From: Nannobrachium achirus
Taxonomy: Eukaryota; Chordata; Actinopteri; Myctophiformes; Myctophidae
Reading direction: 5' to 3'
DNA length: 64,000 bases
Assembly: GCA_963921795.1 (NCBI GenBank)
Contig: OY997655.1
Span: 8,167,822 to 8,231,821, forward strand
Each line of letters starts with the position of its first letter. The first letter of the stretch is position 1. The notes under the pieces are model-generated. The model saw only the letters and a list, made by a program, of their open reading frames with translations, was not told where the DNA came from and did no database searches. Below, piece by piece: positions 21,943 through 50,031 of the stretch. The translations under genes and the position numbers were made by a program.

Positions 21943-22699
21943 TTGATTGATTACTTTATTAACAGTTTGTAGAGACAGGTACAGGGAATTACAGTACAAT
22001 ACAATGTCAGCTAAAATGCTTTTTCCAAGAAAGTCTAGATGGCTGTGTACTCAATTCATTGAAACATTTAAAGACATGCTATGCTAAAACATCATAACAT
22101 CATATAAACAAGTAGAAAAGGAACAAAATGTAATATGTTCAGTAAACAGCTGAGGTGGGGGTGGGGGGAGGTAGGTGTTGTGTTTTTACAAGGGCCAGTT
22201 CTTTATCCACAAGCACCTTTTGACTTTTAACTTTTTGTTTTAAATTATGTCTCCGGTGAGCACCTGCATGGTTGCTTTATTCTCTCAGAGCGTAGTTAGC
22301 TTAAGACACTAGAGGTAAAACAAACAAGCACATTTCCATATCAATATCATAGAACCGGGGGAAATGAATTTGAGTCTTTTGGATGTCTCTCATTTCTCTT
22401 GTTGTTTTTCAGTTCATTCTTTTCTAATGATGTCGTGTCATGTGTGGACATGATCAGATGTTTAGGAAGGAAACCAGTTTGACAACCTCTCTCTCTCTGT
22501 GTGTCTCTGCCCCCAGCTTCACCACGTCATCTCACCAGGACATAGAAAACATTTTAATATCAGGTAGTCTGTCTGCCTGTCTGTCTGTCTGTCTGTCTGT
22601 CTGCCTGTATGTCTCTCTCCGCCCATCTCGTAAGGTTGACGTAACTGCTAGTGGTTCTCAAACAGTTTTATTCATCATTTCAAAGACCTCCTAATAATA
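21943..22699. other. Intergenic; 5'-flank fragment duplicated at 23725
   Basis: 22305-22545 ('ctagaggtaaaacaaacaag' to the CCCCCAG before CTTCACCAC) recurs at about 23725-23873 plus 24498-24550, just upstream of gene B's first exon. It may be the relic of another gene copy's upstream region. A short (TCTG)n tract is near 22566-22602. Confidence 0.5.
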
Positions 22700-23345
22700 A
22701 TAATAATATCTCAAATTTATATAGCGCTTTTCTGAGTACCCACGCTTTACATGGGGCAAAAAATAAACAAAATAAACAACTTTATTAAAGAATAAAAAAC
22801 ACTAAGACTAATAAAACCAATTAAAACAATTAACATAAGGTAGATTAGCTGGAGAAAGCAATATGAAAGAGGTGGGTTTTGAGACCGGTTTTGAAGGTTT
22901 GGAGGGTGGGGGCTTCTCTGACGGTTTTGGGGAGTGCATTCCAAAGGGTTGGGGCAGCAAAAGCAAAAGCTCTGTCGCCCCAGGTACGTTTATTGGTGGT
23001 GGGGACAACAGCGAGGTTTGCGTCACCAGACCTGAGGGAGCGGGATGGGGTATAGGGTTCCAGGAAATCATGGAGGAGCGAGGTGGTTTAGTGCTTTAGA
23101 GGTGTTTAGGAGTACTTTGAAGTGGATTCTGTGTTTGACTGGGAGCCAATGAAGGTCACGGAGGATAGGTGTAATATGGTCTCTTGAGCGGGTACTGGTG
23201 AGCAGGCGGGCAGCAGAGTTCTGGACATATTGAAGTTTATTGAGGACTTTGGAGGTGGTGCCGTGGAGGATACTGTTGCAATAGTCGAGGCGGGATGTAA
23301 TGAAGGTATGAATGAGTGACAGAGAGGGGGCGGAGACAAACTGCT
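22700..23345 (-). mobile_element. L2-like LINE fragment, antisense
   Basis: On the minus strand, pieces read [25 protein letters not shown] and GDRAFAFAAPTLWNALPKTV in order, the standard C-terminal blocks of L2-type LINEs. The 3' end is at the left ('tatagcgcttttctgag'). The frame shifts several times, so it is a dead copy. Confidence 0.78.
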
Positions 23346-23423
23346 GGCTGCCTGCTTACGGTGCCCGCTCACCTCATCCTCACAGGCTGGCATTGCGCCA
23401 TGCTACCCATACTGTACTGTACA

Positions 23424-23730
23424 CCCCCCCCCCCCCCCCTCATATGTGTGAATTAAAGGAGTAGTTCAACCTCCAAATGGCTTTTTTCTTATCGATTACT
23501 CACCCCATGGAGTCTTTAATTCAAATGCAGACAGGAAAATGGTTTTAAAGGGATAGTTCACCCAAAACAAAACGTATTTATTTGTTTTTGTTGCATTCCT
23601 AAGCCAATCATTTCAGGAGACTCATTGTGTCTCCATAGAGAACCACTGTTGGTCATCACATGATTGGATTGGGAATGCACAAAAACAAATGAATACGTTT
23701 TTGGGTGAGGTGAACTGTCCCACTAGAGGT
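23424..23730. repeat. Poly-C run and TTAA-flanked MITEs
   Basis: A C-run of about 18 lies at 23424-23440. TTAAAGGAGTAGTTCAACC (23454) and TTAAAGGGATAGTTCACCC (about 23546) are family ends, with the inverse GGTGAACTGTCCC near 23710. A related inverse end, 'ggggtgaactactcctttaa', is at 26027-26046. Confidence 0.6.
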
Positions 23731-23873
23731 AAAACAATGTACAATGTTTTAAGTTCCACATCAATATCATAGAAACGGGTGAAATGCATTCGAGTCTTTT
23801 GGACGTTTCTCATTTTTTTTCTAATGATGTCGTGTCATGTGTGGACATGATCAGAGGTTTATGTGGGAAGGAA

Positions 23874-24497
23874 CAGTGGCGTCAGTTCAGCAAAAGCTAG
23901 GGTATGGCAAAGACGGGAGTCCTCATGGAAAAGAGGCATTACATTTTGTATAACACGGTTGTGAAAATAGCCGATCTACATGCTCACAACGACTCGCGCT
24001 GCGAGGCGTTGTGAGCATGTAGATCGGCTATTTTCACAACATCTGATAACAATGAGTTTTGTCCGTTTTTTACACAGGTTTCTAAGGTTTCTCGAGCTGG
24101 ATATGGCAGCCTGGAACGGTTGTTCAAGTGCAGCTAAACTTGGCATGTTAGTAAACGTGCCACAATTAACAATAACACATTGCACCTGTGCAGCTGACCT
24201 GCGGAACCTGGGAATATACCATTCTGTCAAGATGGGGAGAATACAAGTGTGGAGAATATAATCATAATACCTTGTTAAAATGAACATTTTGTTACATTTG
24301 CATTTGTAGTTATTTTACTGTAATTTAACAACATAATAACCAGCACAGATAGACAAAGAGACATTCATGGATTTATATTTAAAAGTAACTTTTATTCCCC
24401 ACCTGGACCCAGGGTATGGCAGCTGCATACCCCTGGACCCCCCTGGACCCAGGGTATGGCAGCTGCATACCCCTGCCATACCCAATTGACGCCCCTG
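23874..24497. mobile_element. hAT-type MITE, TSD GGAAGGAA
   Basis: The ends CAGTGGCGTCAGTT and AATTGACGCCCCTG are inverse with one or two changes. The duplication GGAAGGAA is at 23866-23873 and 24498-24505. The unoccupied version of the site is in the duplicated fragment near 22465. The 23958-24040 hairpin lies inside. Confidence 0.9.
23958..24040. repeat. Hairpin of the GATCTACAAGC family, best-preserved copy
   Basis: Arms of about 40 bp are inverse at all but one position, from GTTGTGAAAATAGCCGATCT to AGATCGGCTATTTTCACAAC, with a loop of about 3 nt. Confidence 0.9.
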
Positions 24498-24562
24498 GGA
24501 AGGAAACCAGTTTGACAACCTCTCTCTCTGCACCCAGCTTCACCACTTCATTTAACTGACTC

Positions 24563-24662
<100 letters not shown>

Positions 24663-24698
24663 CCCACCCATCTTCTCTCGTCTCTTCTTTCTAAACAG

Positions 24699-24904
24699 GT
24701 AAATGAATCTTGCATCTGACACAGTGCAATCTGGCGAGCCATCGTCAAGGAAAAGTTTGATCGCTCTTTTCACTTGACTGGAGCTCAGTTAGGCTGTTCT
24801 TGAGAGACTAGACACAGTGTGACTCCAGTTCAACTACAGAACAACTTATAGACCAAAGCTCATTCTACTGACAACCGCCAAGGACAAACAGAACTCATTG
24901 ACAG
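24699..24904 (+). other. Gene B 5' non-coding exon (predicted)
   Basis: The donor ACAG|GTAAGG at 24904/24905 and the preceding CAGAACTCATTGACAG match gene C at 56171-56186. Both copies sit behind a CT-rich tract. The left edge is the AG at 24697-24698 and is less certain; a transcription start rather than an acceptor is possible. Confidence 0.55.
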
Positions 24905-27308
24905 GTAAGGACTGAACCAGTTTTTATGTATTTATTTATATGTTTATTTGACAGGGACAATAAAAACAATGTATCAAGTTATAAAAACATGAATTTGCGA
25001 CCCCAGTCCCTGGTTAGGTTTTTATATACATACTGTATATACAGTATACCTAAAAAGTCTATTACAAAAAGTTCATGCATGAAGCTCTAATCTAAAAAAG
25101 TACAACTTCTGTACAAAATCAACAACATTCCCAAATGACAGTCAGAAAGCAGTGACATTAACATTCTAAAATGTCCCTACATACAGTATGTTCGCAGCTT
25201 TGGTTTGATTTTAACCAACATTTAACCTTTTCATTCAATATTTTGAGGTGTTTTTTTTTTCTTTTTTTTTTCAAGTTGGTAGGGCATTCCACAAGTGTAT
25301 CCCTTTTACTGAATACGATGACTGACCAACAGTGGTGCTGCGCATTGCGCCATTTGCTGATCCCCTTGTGATTCTATTTGTACCTTTCTGTCCCTTTCAC
25401 CTGAGGACAAAGTACTGCTGGGGCAAGAAAACAAGCACACGTTTGAATGTGTTACATTGTACAATAGAACTGTATGAGTCTATGACTGTACATTATACTG
25501 GTAGTATAAGATGATGCTTTTGCCTGTGAAAACAGATCATATATTTATCAGGTGTTTCACTAGGATGGTGTGTGGCAGTGTGTGCTTCTGAACATTATAG
25601 ACTGGACTGGGATCAGTTCACTTTGCAGGTTGATCTGAGTCTGTAGAGAGGATATGGAAAGTGTGTTTGCTGTACTTGCTGTACACACTGTGCGTGTGTG
25701 CGTGCGTGCAGGCAGGTGCGTGGGCGTGTGGGCGGGCAGATGTGTGTGTGTGTGCGTGCGTGTAGGTGGGCGGGCAGGTGCGTGGGCGTGTGGGTGGCAG
25801 GCGTGCGCATGTTCAAATGACCAGGTACAGTAGGCGGGCTCCATATCAGATCAGAGCACTGAATATTACATAGAAACCCCCCGTTGATTCCAGTGTCCAT
25901 CCGTAATCAATGGGGGTAAATGTACTGTAATCAATTTGTTGTCTTAGGAATGCGACAAATACAAAGAAATATTATTTAACTCAAGTCTCCATGGCGTGAG
26001 TAATCAATAGAAAAAAAGTAATTTGCGGGGTGAACTACTCCTTTAACTTCTGAGATTAGTTTGTTGAGATGAACCAATGCGAGCCGTCCGGAACGAACGT
26101 GCATCACCTGGTGTTTAAGTCACTCCTGTCGGTAGATCTGGGTTGAAATGGTTTCACAGTGATGTGTTCACTGATTACATTCCAACAGGTTGATGTTTCC
26201 ATTCAGTAAATGACAGACAGTGAGGAATGTGCTCTGACTGACTATCACATATGCAGTGGTTCTCAACATGTGGATCGGGACCCCCAGGGGGTCCCCAGAT
26301 GACAGTGAAATGACAATTTAAGGATTTGTAATGCCTATTAATTATCTAATATTACCTATTAACCTATTACCTAAATGAACCCAATTTAAACCCCAATGAA
26401 CACACAGACACACAGAGAGTCTGAATTTGTGAATCCAGGTTGTAAATAGTTAAATCAGTAGGTCTAGTGTCAACACACTAATATAATGTCAGAGAAGCGT
26501 TACATGTGAGAATGATGATGGTTGATGTTTTATGCCCATATTTGGAGATCCCTGTCCCAAAGTCATCAATATTAAGGACACATCTGGGAATGGCCATATA
26601 TGGACATGTTTTGACATAACATTGTTGACTATCATGCAGGGGTCTCCATATATGGGTAACTAGTCCGATATACATCACTGGCCAGATGGCCAAGAATTGG
26701 CGCAACCTCGCCCTTTACTAATTGCCTCGCGTCTTACTAATTGCATTTTTTCTAAAGTATATCTGTATCTAAAGTATCTGTACTTTAGAATTGTATTTAC
26801 ATTTTGGGATACTTTCACTAGATAAATATTAGACAAATATTGTACTTTTGAGACTCATGCACATTAAGCACTACTAAACCCCTTTTTTAAATATAGTGAA
26901 AATAGCAGATCTAGAAGCATACGCATTGCATACAACGCTTCACATACAAGGTGTTGCGATGTAACGCGTTGTGAGCTTGTAGATCTGCTATTTTTAATAT
27001 GTATTGTTAGTTTTTGAAAATGTCTGGAAAATATCTGAATTGTTTTGCAATTGTCTAATTATTAACACAGCAATGCAACACTGTGTTACTTGTCTAAACA
27101 AGTACTAACTTTACTTTAACTTCACTTAAACTCCATTACAAACATGACCAAGAGTATCTACTGTATACTTAGACTCAAGTACTGGGGTTGAGTGTCCAGT
27201 GTCCACCACTGTTTATTATATAGTCAAATGTGTGATCTAACAGTAATGACAACAAAACAATAATAACAGCAGATTATTGTGACTTACTGTAATGTTACTG
27301 TTTTACAG
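24905..27308. other. Gene B intron 1 (predicted)
   Basis: It contains poly-T near 25250, a GC-rich GTGCG/GGCGGG stretch at 25690-25805, one cut-off CAGTGGTTCTCAAC hAT end near 26254, and scattered 'tatgcccatatttggagatc' and two CCATATATGG motifs (26594, 26646). A GATCTACAAGC-family hairpin is at 26893-26998. No exon is recognised. Confidence 0.5.
26893..26998. repeat. Hairpin of the GATCTACAAGC family, long loop
   Basis: The left arm GTGAAAATAGCAGATCTAGA faces the right arm CTTGTAGATCTGCTATTTTT. The middle is partly duplicated and holds imperfect CAACGC/GCGTTG motifs. Confidence 0.7.
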
Positions 27309-27331
27309 TTCAAACAACAGCTGCAGACAGG

Positions 27332-42494
<15,163 letters not shown>

Positions 42495-42510
42495 AAGTGG
42501 CCGGACTGAT

Positions 42511-42616
42511 GTACATAAAATACCTTCAGTATCCTGGTTCTGTTTTGTTTTTAAATTCCTTAATTAAAATACAAGTTAGACACATTGAAGTTGTACATTG
42601 AACTGTTATTATTTTT
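42511..42616 (+). promoter_or_regulatory. Gene B 3' UTR segment with ATTAAA
   Basis: ATTAAA at 42563-42568, about 70 nt after the stop, is a candidate polyadenylation signal. The whole segment is missing after gene A's stop codon. Confidence 0.45.
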
Positions 42617-44423
42617 AAGACACAGTCTTCCAGAGCTATACTTCAAAGGAAATGAGCAATTACCAGTGCCCAATGCCTTGCTCAAGGACACTTCAACAGG
42701 GTGCTTGGCTGTTGCATGGACACTCTACAGCCGTTTCAGGATTAAACACATGATGACATGATGTTGGACTCTTTAACTGCCAGATTTAAAACACTGTCTA
42801 TTGCTGCCCTTGCCAGCAAATTTGAGCATTTTCAGGTACCTTAGATATATACAGTATCATAGAATATTGTGCATCGCGATGATCTTTCCACAGGGGGTCT
42901 AAAAAGACAAACGCGGTCTCATTTCTTTCCTTTTTTTTTTAAGTGAGAGTAAACCATGTTGGTTTTGTTGAGATACCGTGATTTTTAGTTGTAGGCCTAC
43001 TCTTCGTCGGTGATGCTGGGATCATTCACAGACTGCGAACAAGCTCCTTCTATCATAAACCACCCAAATAAGGTTTTGACGAGCGTTCGTCTTTGGCAGC
43101 GTGCCGTGCCGTGGACCCCAGACGAGTTGATGAGTATACTCGTCCATGGCAGCTAAGATAAACACGTGATGCTGGACACTCATTGGCCGTTTCAGGATTA
43201 AACTCATGATGCTGGACACTCATTGGCTGTTTGAGGGATTAAACATATATTTGTTGAACTTGTCTTTATTTTAGATTGCACAAATTAAACAAACTTGACA
43301 AGACACACCAATAATAAAAATAAATACTGTCAAATCGAAATCAAATACAAAATAAATTAAACAAAAATGTACAGGGATTCACATTTATGCACTTTCCCTT
43401 TTTTTAATATCTCTCCTTTTTTTAACTTATAATAACCGTTTTCCCCATCTTTTATTAAAAAGTTCTTTATTTTCAACTTAAATGTCGGGTTAAACATAAT
43501 TTTGTGTCTATGATCAACATGGTGTTTTGACTGTGACTTGAGGACACAACAAGCATTTTAGAAATGCCTTTTGAAATGTTTTAATTTTAAAACAAGAGTT
43601 CAACTAAACATTGGTTAAGAGACTTCCTCAGGGACATTTCAACACAAAGCCTGCAGAGAAAAGTGTTTCAACAGGTTTTTATTTAATCACAAGCTTTAAT
43701 TATATAATATAATATAATACTTTTCATTGGATCAATATTACAAAGAAACAACACAAAGACGATTTTCACTACTTTATTAATTGATTTAATAATATATTTA
43801 ATTTTATTCATGAATAAAGTTGGTGTTTGGATCAGTTTAGGTTTATTTAGCCATTTCTCAGAGAGGATTGTGTGCATATCTAATGCTTTTATTTATTTAT
43901 TAGGCCAGGTGCAGGTCATCAAGGCATCAAGGTGACAATCAAGGAGGAGATAAAAAAAATCCACACAGTGATTTCAAGCTCCAAACATTTTATTTAACGT
44001 TTCAACCTCTTAGGTCTTCATCAGGCAATTTAGGCATTTTGATTCATCTGTTGATTATTTCTTTTACAAAAATGTATATAATCATGTATATATTTCTATA
44101 ATGTTGGTGTAAATAAGTCAGCTTAAGTACAGAATCATGTATCTAACCTAGAGCCTGACCGATACATCATCCAGCTGATATATCAGGCTGATATTTGCAG
44201 GATGACATGTTGACGGTGAATTCTCCCTTTCTTAAATCTCTATTGATGAAACAATACCACATCAGTCAGGCTCTTAACATGTTAATGCCTATATTCACAA
44301 TCATGTGAGCTTTCAGTTCACTGAAGAGAAAGAACATCAACAATATTACAATAATTTAGTACAAGGCTCTATACAATTGTTTGTTTTCATCAGGGCAAAG
44401 TATTTAACCTCTTTCTGATACAA

Positions 44424-44426
<3 letters not shown>
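42617..44426. other. Gene B downstream flank, no gene seen
   Basis: It matches 8160-10840 apart from indels. About two copies of the 39-bp minisatellite are at 43155-43245. Confidence 0.6.

Positions 44427-44506
<80 letters not shown>
44427..44506. repeat. (AC)n microsatellite
   Basis: About 40 AC units; counterpart of 10841-10922. Confidence 0.95.
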
Positions 44507-44509
<3 letters not shown>

Positions 44510-44747
44510 GTAGTTTGAAACAAGTCAATAGGTGGAATTTGCTTCAGATGCACAAGACTCAACCCCAAACACTTGTTTTACTGCTACATTATTTATCACC
44601 ATAGTATTATGAACTACTTTATTACTGTAAATTACTTTGAGGGACTGCTTCTATTTTGTTGTGTCTACAGTTGCTGGTAATAGTGTATTTGCTAGATGAG
44701 TAGCTTTGATAGCACTGTTTTATAATGAGTCGTGTATCTGCAAGATC

Positions 44748-45163
44748 AGTGGTTCTCACCAGAGGGGTCCCCAAATTATTTTAGGGGGTCACCAGATAGC
44801 CAAATGTTAATAACAGACCAACATACGGTATAAGTGTATAGGCTACAGGGTATCTGCACATTTCTAAAGTGACAATCTAAGGACTTTAAAGACCTTTTTA
44901 GTACCTCTGGTCAAACATTTTTTAAATTGCCAAATATTAGAGGCAGAAATTCTGCAAATAGCAGATGTACAGGCTCACAACGCCTCACGTTGCGAGGCGT
45001 TGTGAGCATGTAGATTGGCTATTCTCACAATGGAATAGATAGTCAAAATAAATGTAATGCCAACTCCTACAATTCCTACGGTGCTTGTGCAGGGTGGGGG
45101 CCCCAGTTAAAATATGATTATTTTGGGGGTCGCTGCCTTGAAAAGGTTGAGAACCACTGTGCT
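44748..45163. mobile_element. hAT-type MITE (CAGTGGTTCTCA ends)
   Basis: Orthologue of 11165-11607, with a nested hairpin at 44951-45030. The right flank is TGCTAGAT. Confidence 0.75.
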
Positions 45164-45391
45164 AGATGAGTATTGATAGCACTGTTTTATAATGATTAGT
45201 ATTGCTAGATGAGTAGCTTTCACAGCACTGTTTTACTGTATAATGATTTTTTGAATGAAAACACTTTAGAGAGGTAGGGAGGAGCAGGAGTCAGGACATG
45301 TTCCAGCGCTGGCCGTCAAGCCAGCAGGCTCACACCTCACTCTGTTAGCCTGGTGACCAGGTTACATCTGCTAGCTGGGACTGGAACCTGC

Positions 45392-45592
45392 TCCTCTATG
45401 AGAGAGATGACATTTACACTGTTCAACTAGAATGGAGAACCTGCTCCTCTATGAGAGAGATGACATTTACACTGTTCAACTAGAATGGAGAACCTGCTCC
45501 TCTATGAGAGAGATGACATTTACACTGTTCAACTAGAATGGAGAACCTGCTCCTCTATGAGAGAGATGACACACTGTTCAACTAGAATGGAG
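45392..45592. repeat. 53-bp minisatellite
   Basis: About four copies of the unit seen at 11868-12135. Here nearly every unit has GAGAGA before TGACA, giving a 53-bp period. Confidence 0.85.
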
Positions 45593-45690
45593 AGAGAGCA
45601 TGTCTGGGGATGCAGTACCTCTTGTCAGCCAGTAGGTGTCCTACCTGACCACGGGATCTAATTAAATGTCAGAGCAGGGAGTCCACCTCC

Positions 45691-46084
45691 ATACCAACCA
45701 CTGCAGAATGATTACACAGAAGTTCAAAAACACGTAGTTGACATCACCTGTCAATAGCATTGAGAAAACAAGTTTCAGTTGCCAATTAATTCATTGACGG
45801 CTCAAACAAATGGTCAAATTCTGGTTCTCCTGCTGTACTGCTCAAATGTGGAACGCCCAAAGGCCTTAAGGGTTCCCCAGGCTAGCCACTGAGGGACCCC
45901 CACATATCCCTTTGGCCTAGTTAGACTTCCATGTGGGAGACCTGGGTTCAAATCCTGGGTGAAACCACACAGTAATCACTTCAGTAATCAGGCAAAAAAT
46001 GTTGCATGTTTTCTGCCTGCCAGTTTGCTGCCTGTTTGTTTGCTGGCTGTTTGTTTTTTTGTTTGTTTGTTTGCTGGCTGGCTG
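45691..46084. other. No gene seen
   Basis: Unassigned sequence ending in a (GCTG)(TTTG) patch at 46020-46085. Confidence 0.4.
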
Positions 46085-46520
46085 TTAAAGGGATATTTCA
46101 CTTTCAAACAAAACCTTTGGTAATTGTATCGTCTAATCAGGCTTTTATGAACATCCTGAACAGTTTTTAATTTGCTTGATTCAATATTTAGATATTTGAT
46201 GTAAATGTTACCAGGCCCTCCAGTCCCAGGGCCTCTCCCCACCCATTGTAACTTCAAACTTCATGTTTTTTCATGTATTTTTAATAATTATTTCTTGTAT
46301 TTCATTTTTTCCATTTTCCCAAATAATTATTAAAAATAAATGAAAAAGATTATAGAAAAAACACGGCCTGCTCACGTATTAGGAAGGTATGAGTCAACTG
46401 AAAAAATAATGGGTGTTTTTAATGAAACATTCATGGTTAAAATGGAGTTTGAAGTTACAATGGGTGTGTGTGTGGAGAAAAGCCCAGCTGCTCCCTGTTG
46501 AAAGTGGAATATCCCTTTAA
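46085..46520. mobile_element. TTAA-flanked MITE
   Basis: TTAA stands at 46085-46088 and 46517-46520. The ends AGGGATATTTCACTTTCAA and TTGAAAGTGGAATATCCCT are inverse with one change. The flanking (GGCTG) repeat continues on both sides, showing a clean insertion. Confidence 0.88.
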
Positions 46521-46734
46521 TTTGCTGGCTGGCTGTCTTTGCAAGTCTGAACTCCACAAGTCTGCGTATGATAATCGGCCTGAGTAACTATCTTTTCTCT
46601 ATCTTAACTTTTTTTCTATCTTTTCTCATGCTTTGATTACGTTGTTAAAGCGTTTGTTTCATTCATTGTTTAGTGTTTAAACCCCGGTGTGAGCGGGGGT
46701 TGACCGTTGACTTTGTGTTGACTGGCTGCTGTGT

Positions 46735-47205
46735 GCGGTGCGGCGCGGAGGCGGCCACGCTGCTGTCAGCGTCATGAATGAGTTTACAACTTTGACAAGG
46801 AAACACGGCTTTAAGATCTCGCCGTGCTTCCCTTGTTCAGTTGAAGAATGCAGCAAAGCTGCTGCAAAAGCGGTGGGTGCCGCGAGTGTAGTCCGCTGCC
46901 AGGATGAACGGTGGTGTTATTTTCGTTGATGGAGGGAGAGAAGGCAAACGCTATAGTTGCAAACGAAACGGCGTAGTTATAAATGACACGTTTGTGTCTG
47001 TTGCGCTCGAGTCGCCATCCCGGCAACAACACAAGTATTGCTGTCAAATGTTCCACTAAGTGTCAGTGATGAACTCATTGTGAAAGAGTTGTCAAGGTTT
47101 GGGAGGGTTGTCTCTGAGTCTGCAGTCAAAAGGTTGGCATTCGGGGTGTAAATCACCTGAACTGTCCAAGACATGTTGTGTCACACAGGCAGGGGACTGC
47201 TGTAC
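46735..47205 (+). mobile_element. Tx1-like LINE, ORF1 fragment (part 1)
   Basis: Frames read TTLTRKHGFKISPCFPCSVE, then ECSKAAAKAVG, then RMNGGVIFVDG, the opening blocks of fish Tx1-type LINE ORF1. The copy has frame changes. It is interrupted at 47205 by a hAT element and resumes at 51209. Confidence 0.72.
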
Positions 47206-47223
47206 ATAGGGTTGACACCTGTT

Positions 47224-49536
47224 CAGGCCCGGTTCCACGGGGGTGCTCAGTCCTGCTAAGCACCCTCAGTTTTCCAGTGGAGCACCCTCAGATGAGATTT
47301 AGAAAAAGTTCTCTTTTTTATTTTATTTATTTTTTCGTTTTGTCTTCTAAGTTAGCTAACAATGGCATGTTAGCTTTGAGAGAACCTGCAGCTTGCGCCT
47401 CCCCTCCCCACTCATTAGTGAAGCCAAAAGGTGTTAATAGTCGGCCAACGGCAAACAAAGCTTTTGTTTGGCTCCTACATTTGCATGCACATGACATGCA
47501 TGCACGCACGTGTGACGTGTGGGGGGCTGACTATAGGTTAACTTAGCCCCCCCCAGGTTAGAGACCTATGTTTAATATTTTTCTCAACATTTTCTTGTCA
47601 ATTATACCAATTCAATGTAAAGGAGCCTTTGGCATGAGAAACATAAGTTTACATTGCCTAAGCAAGTATCAAAATAGTAATACAATAAAAAAAGTAGAAA
47701 AAGGGGACCTTTTTCTACTTTTATACCTGTACAGTTGGAGGGGGCAGGGGGTACAGCATTGTGTAAACAGGACTATGTCACATGTTGTCCTAATGTACAT
47801 GTTAATAGTCAATATACAGGCTATAAAGTAGCAGTATGAAATATGAAATACCATTCCTTTTGCAATTTGTCTTTGGAATGCTTTCTACATAGTAGCCAAT
47901 AGCCTACTGTGTTTTATTTGTCATTCAATTTAAACTAGTTTAAAAAGGACACCAATTTAAACAAGCCCAAAGACCATTTTTAATGTGTTTGTTTTGCTAA
48001 CATGAAATAATACAGTAATACAATAATAGTACATATTGAGATCATTTATTTAAAATATTATTAATAGTATTGAATATATATTTTAACAAGCAAAATCTTA
48101 TCTTGCAAAACGAATGTCTTAAAGTCTGTTCCTTTCAAATATTTAAGGGCAAAAATTACCTCATGACTGCTGCTGTTGTTTTGCTTGTAAAACCTCTGTC
48201 AGGGACTTAGTCACTTAAATGTTACATATAGCCTACATTTCTGTTGCTTAGTGTACTTTGTGAAACTATCAGAGGAGACTATTAACGACCTATAACGGGC
48301 TTCACCTGTGGACATTCATTAATCCAGCGTGTGGACTGGATACACCACAACGTTTCTTTTCAGCAACAGAGACACTGGAGCTGATTTTCCTTTTAAACTG
48401 GCTAAAATAAAGGGACTAATGGCTTTTTCTGTAGCTTGCAAAAGCTTTTGCAATGCTGTTGCATTCTGTTAAATGAAAGTTAAGTAGCCTAAACTCCTTC
48501 TGCATGGACCGTCTGGACAGGAGGCAGGAAAGCATGATGCAACGCTTTTTTTCCCCTTCTTTTTTGAGACGACATTGACACAGGATTATGGAATATATCC
48601 TTACATTGCAAAGGTAATCAGCACCATTTGTCAGACTGGCTGCTAAGTAGCCTACAAGTCGCAGTCCTGCAGCTGGTGGTCCCAGAGCATCATGCATGCT
48701 GAGTGAACAGTACTGAGAATTTATGTCAGTGGACGCTGGTTACTGATGCGGCCGCTTTCGGCGGCCGATTGACCGGCACATCTCTAATGAAAATAGATTG
48801 GACATCCATCCAAATTAAATTGACAAAGACGAAAACTAAGGACATTTTCTCTATCATTTTAGTTAGTTTTAGTTAGTTTTGCAAACACACAATACCGTTT
48901 CAGTTTAGTTATCGTTTTTTTTAAAAAGCTTAGTTTTTATTTTTATTTCAGTTAACGACAATGTTTTTCCATTCTAGTTTTCGTTTTTTCGTTCGTGTTC
49001 ATTTACGATAATAACCCCCTGGTGTTGACGTCACAGGCAAGAGAAAGCGAGCGCTTGATTTGTTCAAAAATAAAACTACCATATTCCCCATCCACCTTCA
49101 CCACTACTGCACTGACAAACCGGACGGAGCCAAGAAGAGAAAAAAAGCGCTCCTCTTCTCACTGCTGCTCAACGCAGCCTAGATGACATGACACCCCCCC
49201 CACCCCCCCTAAATATTTTTACATCGAATCTGAACGAATCACACAAACGATCAATTTGGATTCAAAACAGCGATTTTCGCCGAAAAGCTACAAGTTTGCA
49301 TGCCTGAATAATAAAACAAAGCTTCCGATTGTTTTGCTAATAGTGATGGTTGGTTTAATTGTCTGGCTGTCATTGCCTGCGCAGTGGGCACAGTGGGCAC
49401 AGTCAGATATAGACAGGCTACAGGGGGCGCCGCTGCAGCTGCCGCGCTTTATTGGACATAAAACATTTTTAAATATATGGGCAACCTCACTTAAAAGGGG
49501 GGCACCCTCAGCCATTATGGGCACCAGCCGGCCCTG
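47224..49536. mobile_element. Nested hAT-type element, TSD CACCTGTT
   Basis: The ends CAGGCCCGGTTCCAC and AGCCGGCCCTG are imperfect inverses. CACCTGTT lies on both sides, and rejoining the flanks restores the 'cacctgttccgtaaaatac' continuity of the host element. No intact frame. Confidence 0.78.
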
Positions 49537-49743
49537 CACCTGTTCCGTAAAATACAGATTCGTCCCGTATTTAAGAATGAAATATTGCGTTCCAACGCAG
49601 TTTGTTCTGTATTTCCCAAATGCCCCATAAAGGTCTGTCACTCAAATAATGAACTGGCAGCACTCGCGGGAGGCAAGCAGGACATTCTGCGAGCGTAAAC
49701 ATAAAACATCCAGTGGCTCGGTGCGGTGGCTGCGTCTGGTCAC

Positions 49744-49744
<1 letters not shown>

Positions 49745-49801
<57 letters not shown>
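49745..49801. repeat. (TCTG)n microsatellite
   Basis: About 14 uninterrupted TCTG units. Confidence 0.96.
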
Positions 49802-49802
<1 letters not shown>

Positions 49803-50031
49803 GTCCATGGATTCCACTTCAGACTGCAGTCATTTACACTGCGTTGCGGTGAGCACCGCGGATTTACCCTCTACAGGCTAGAGTGTTTTGTTATTTAATA
49901 ACATCACTCTAATAGTTCACAGAAGAGATGTGTAAATTCAATAGGAGACGATTAAAAACACAAAAAGTAGAGCGCACCAAACTCTCTGTGCGCCTCTGTC
50001 AGGTTGGTGGGAGGAACCAGCAGCCACCAGC

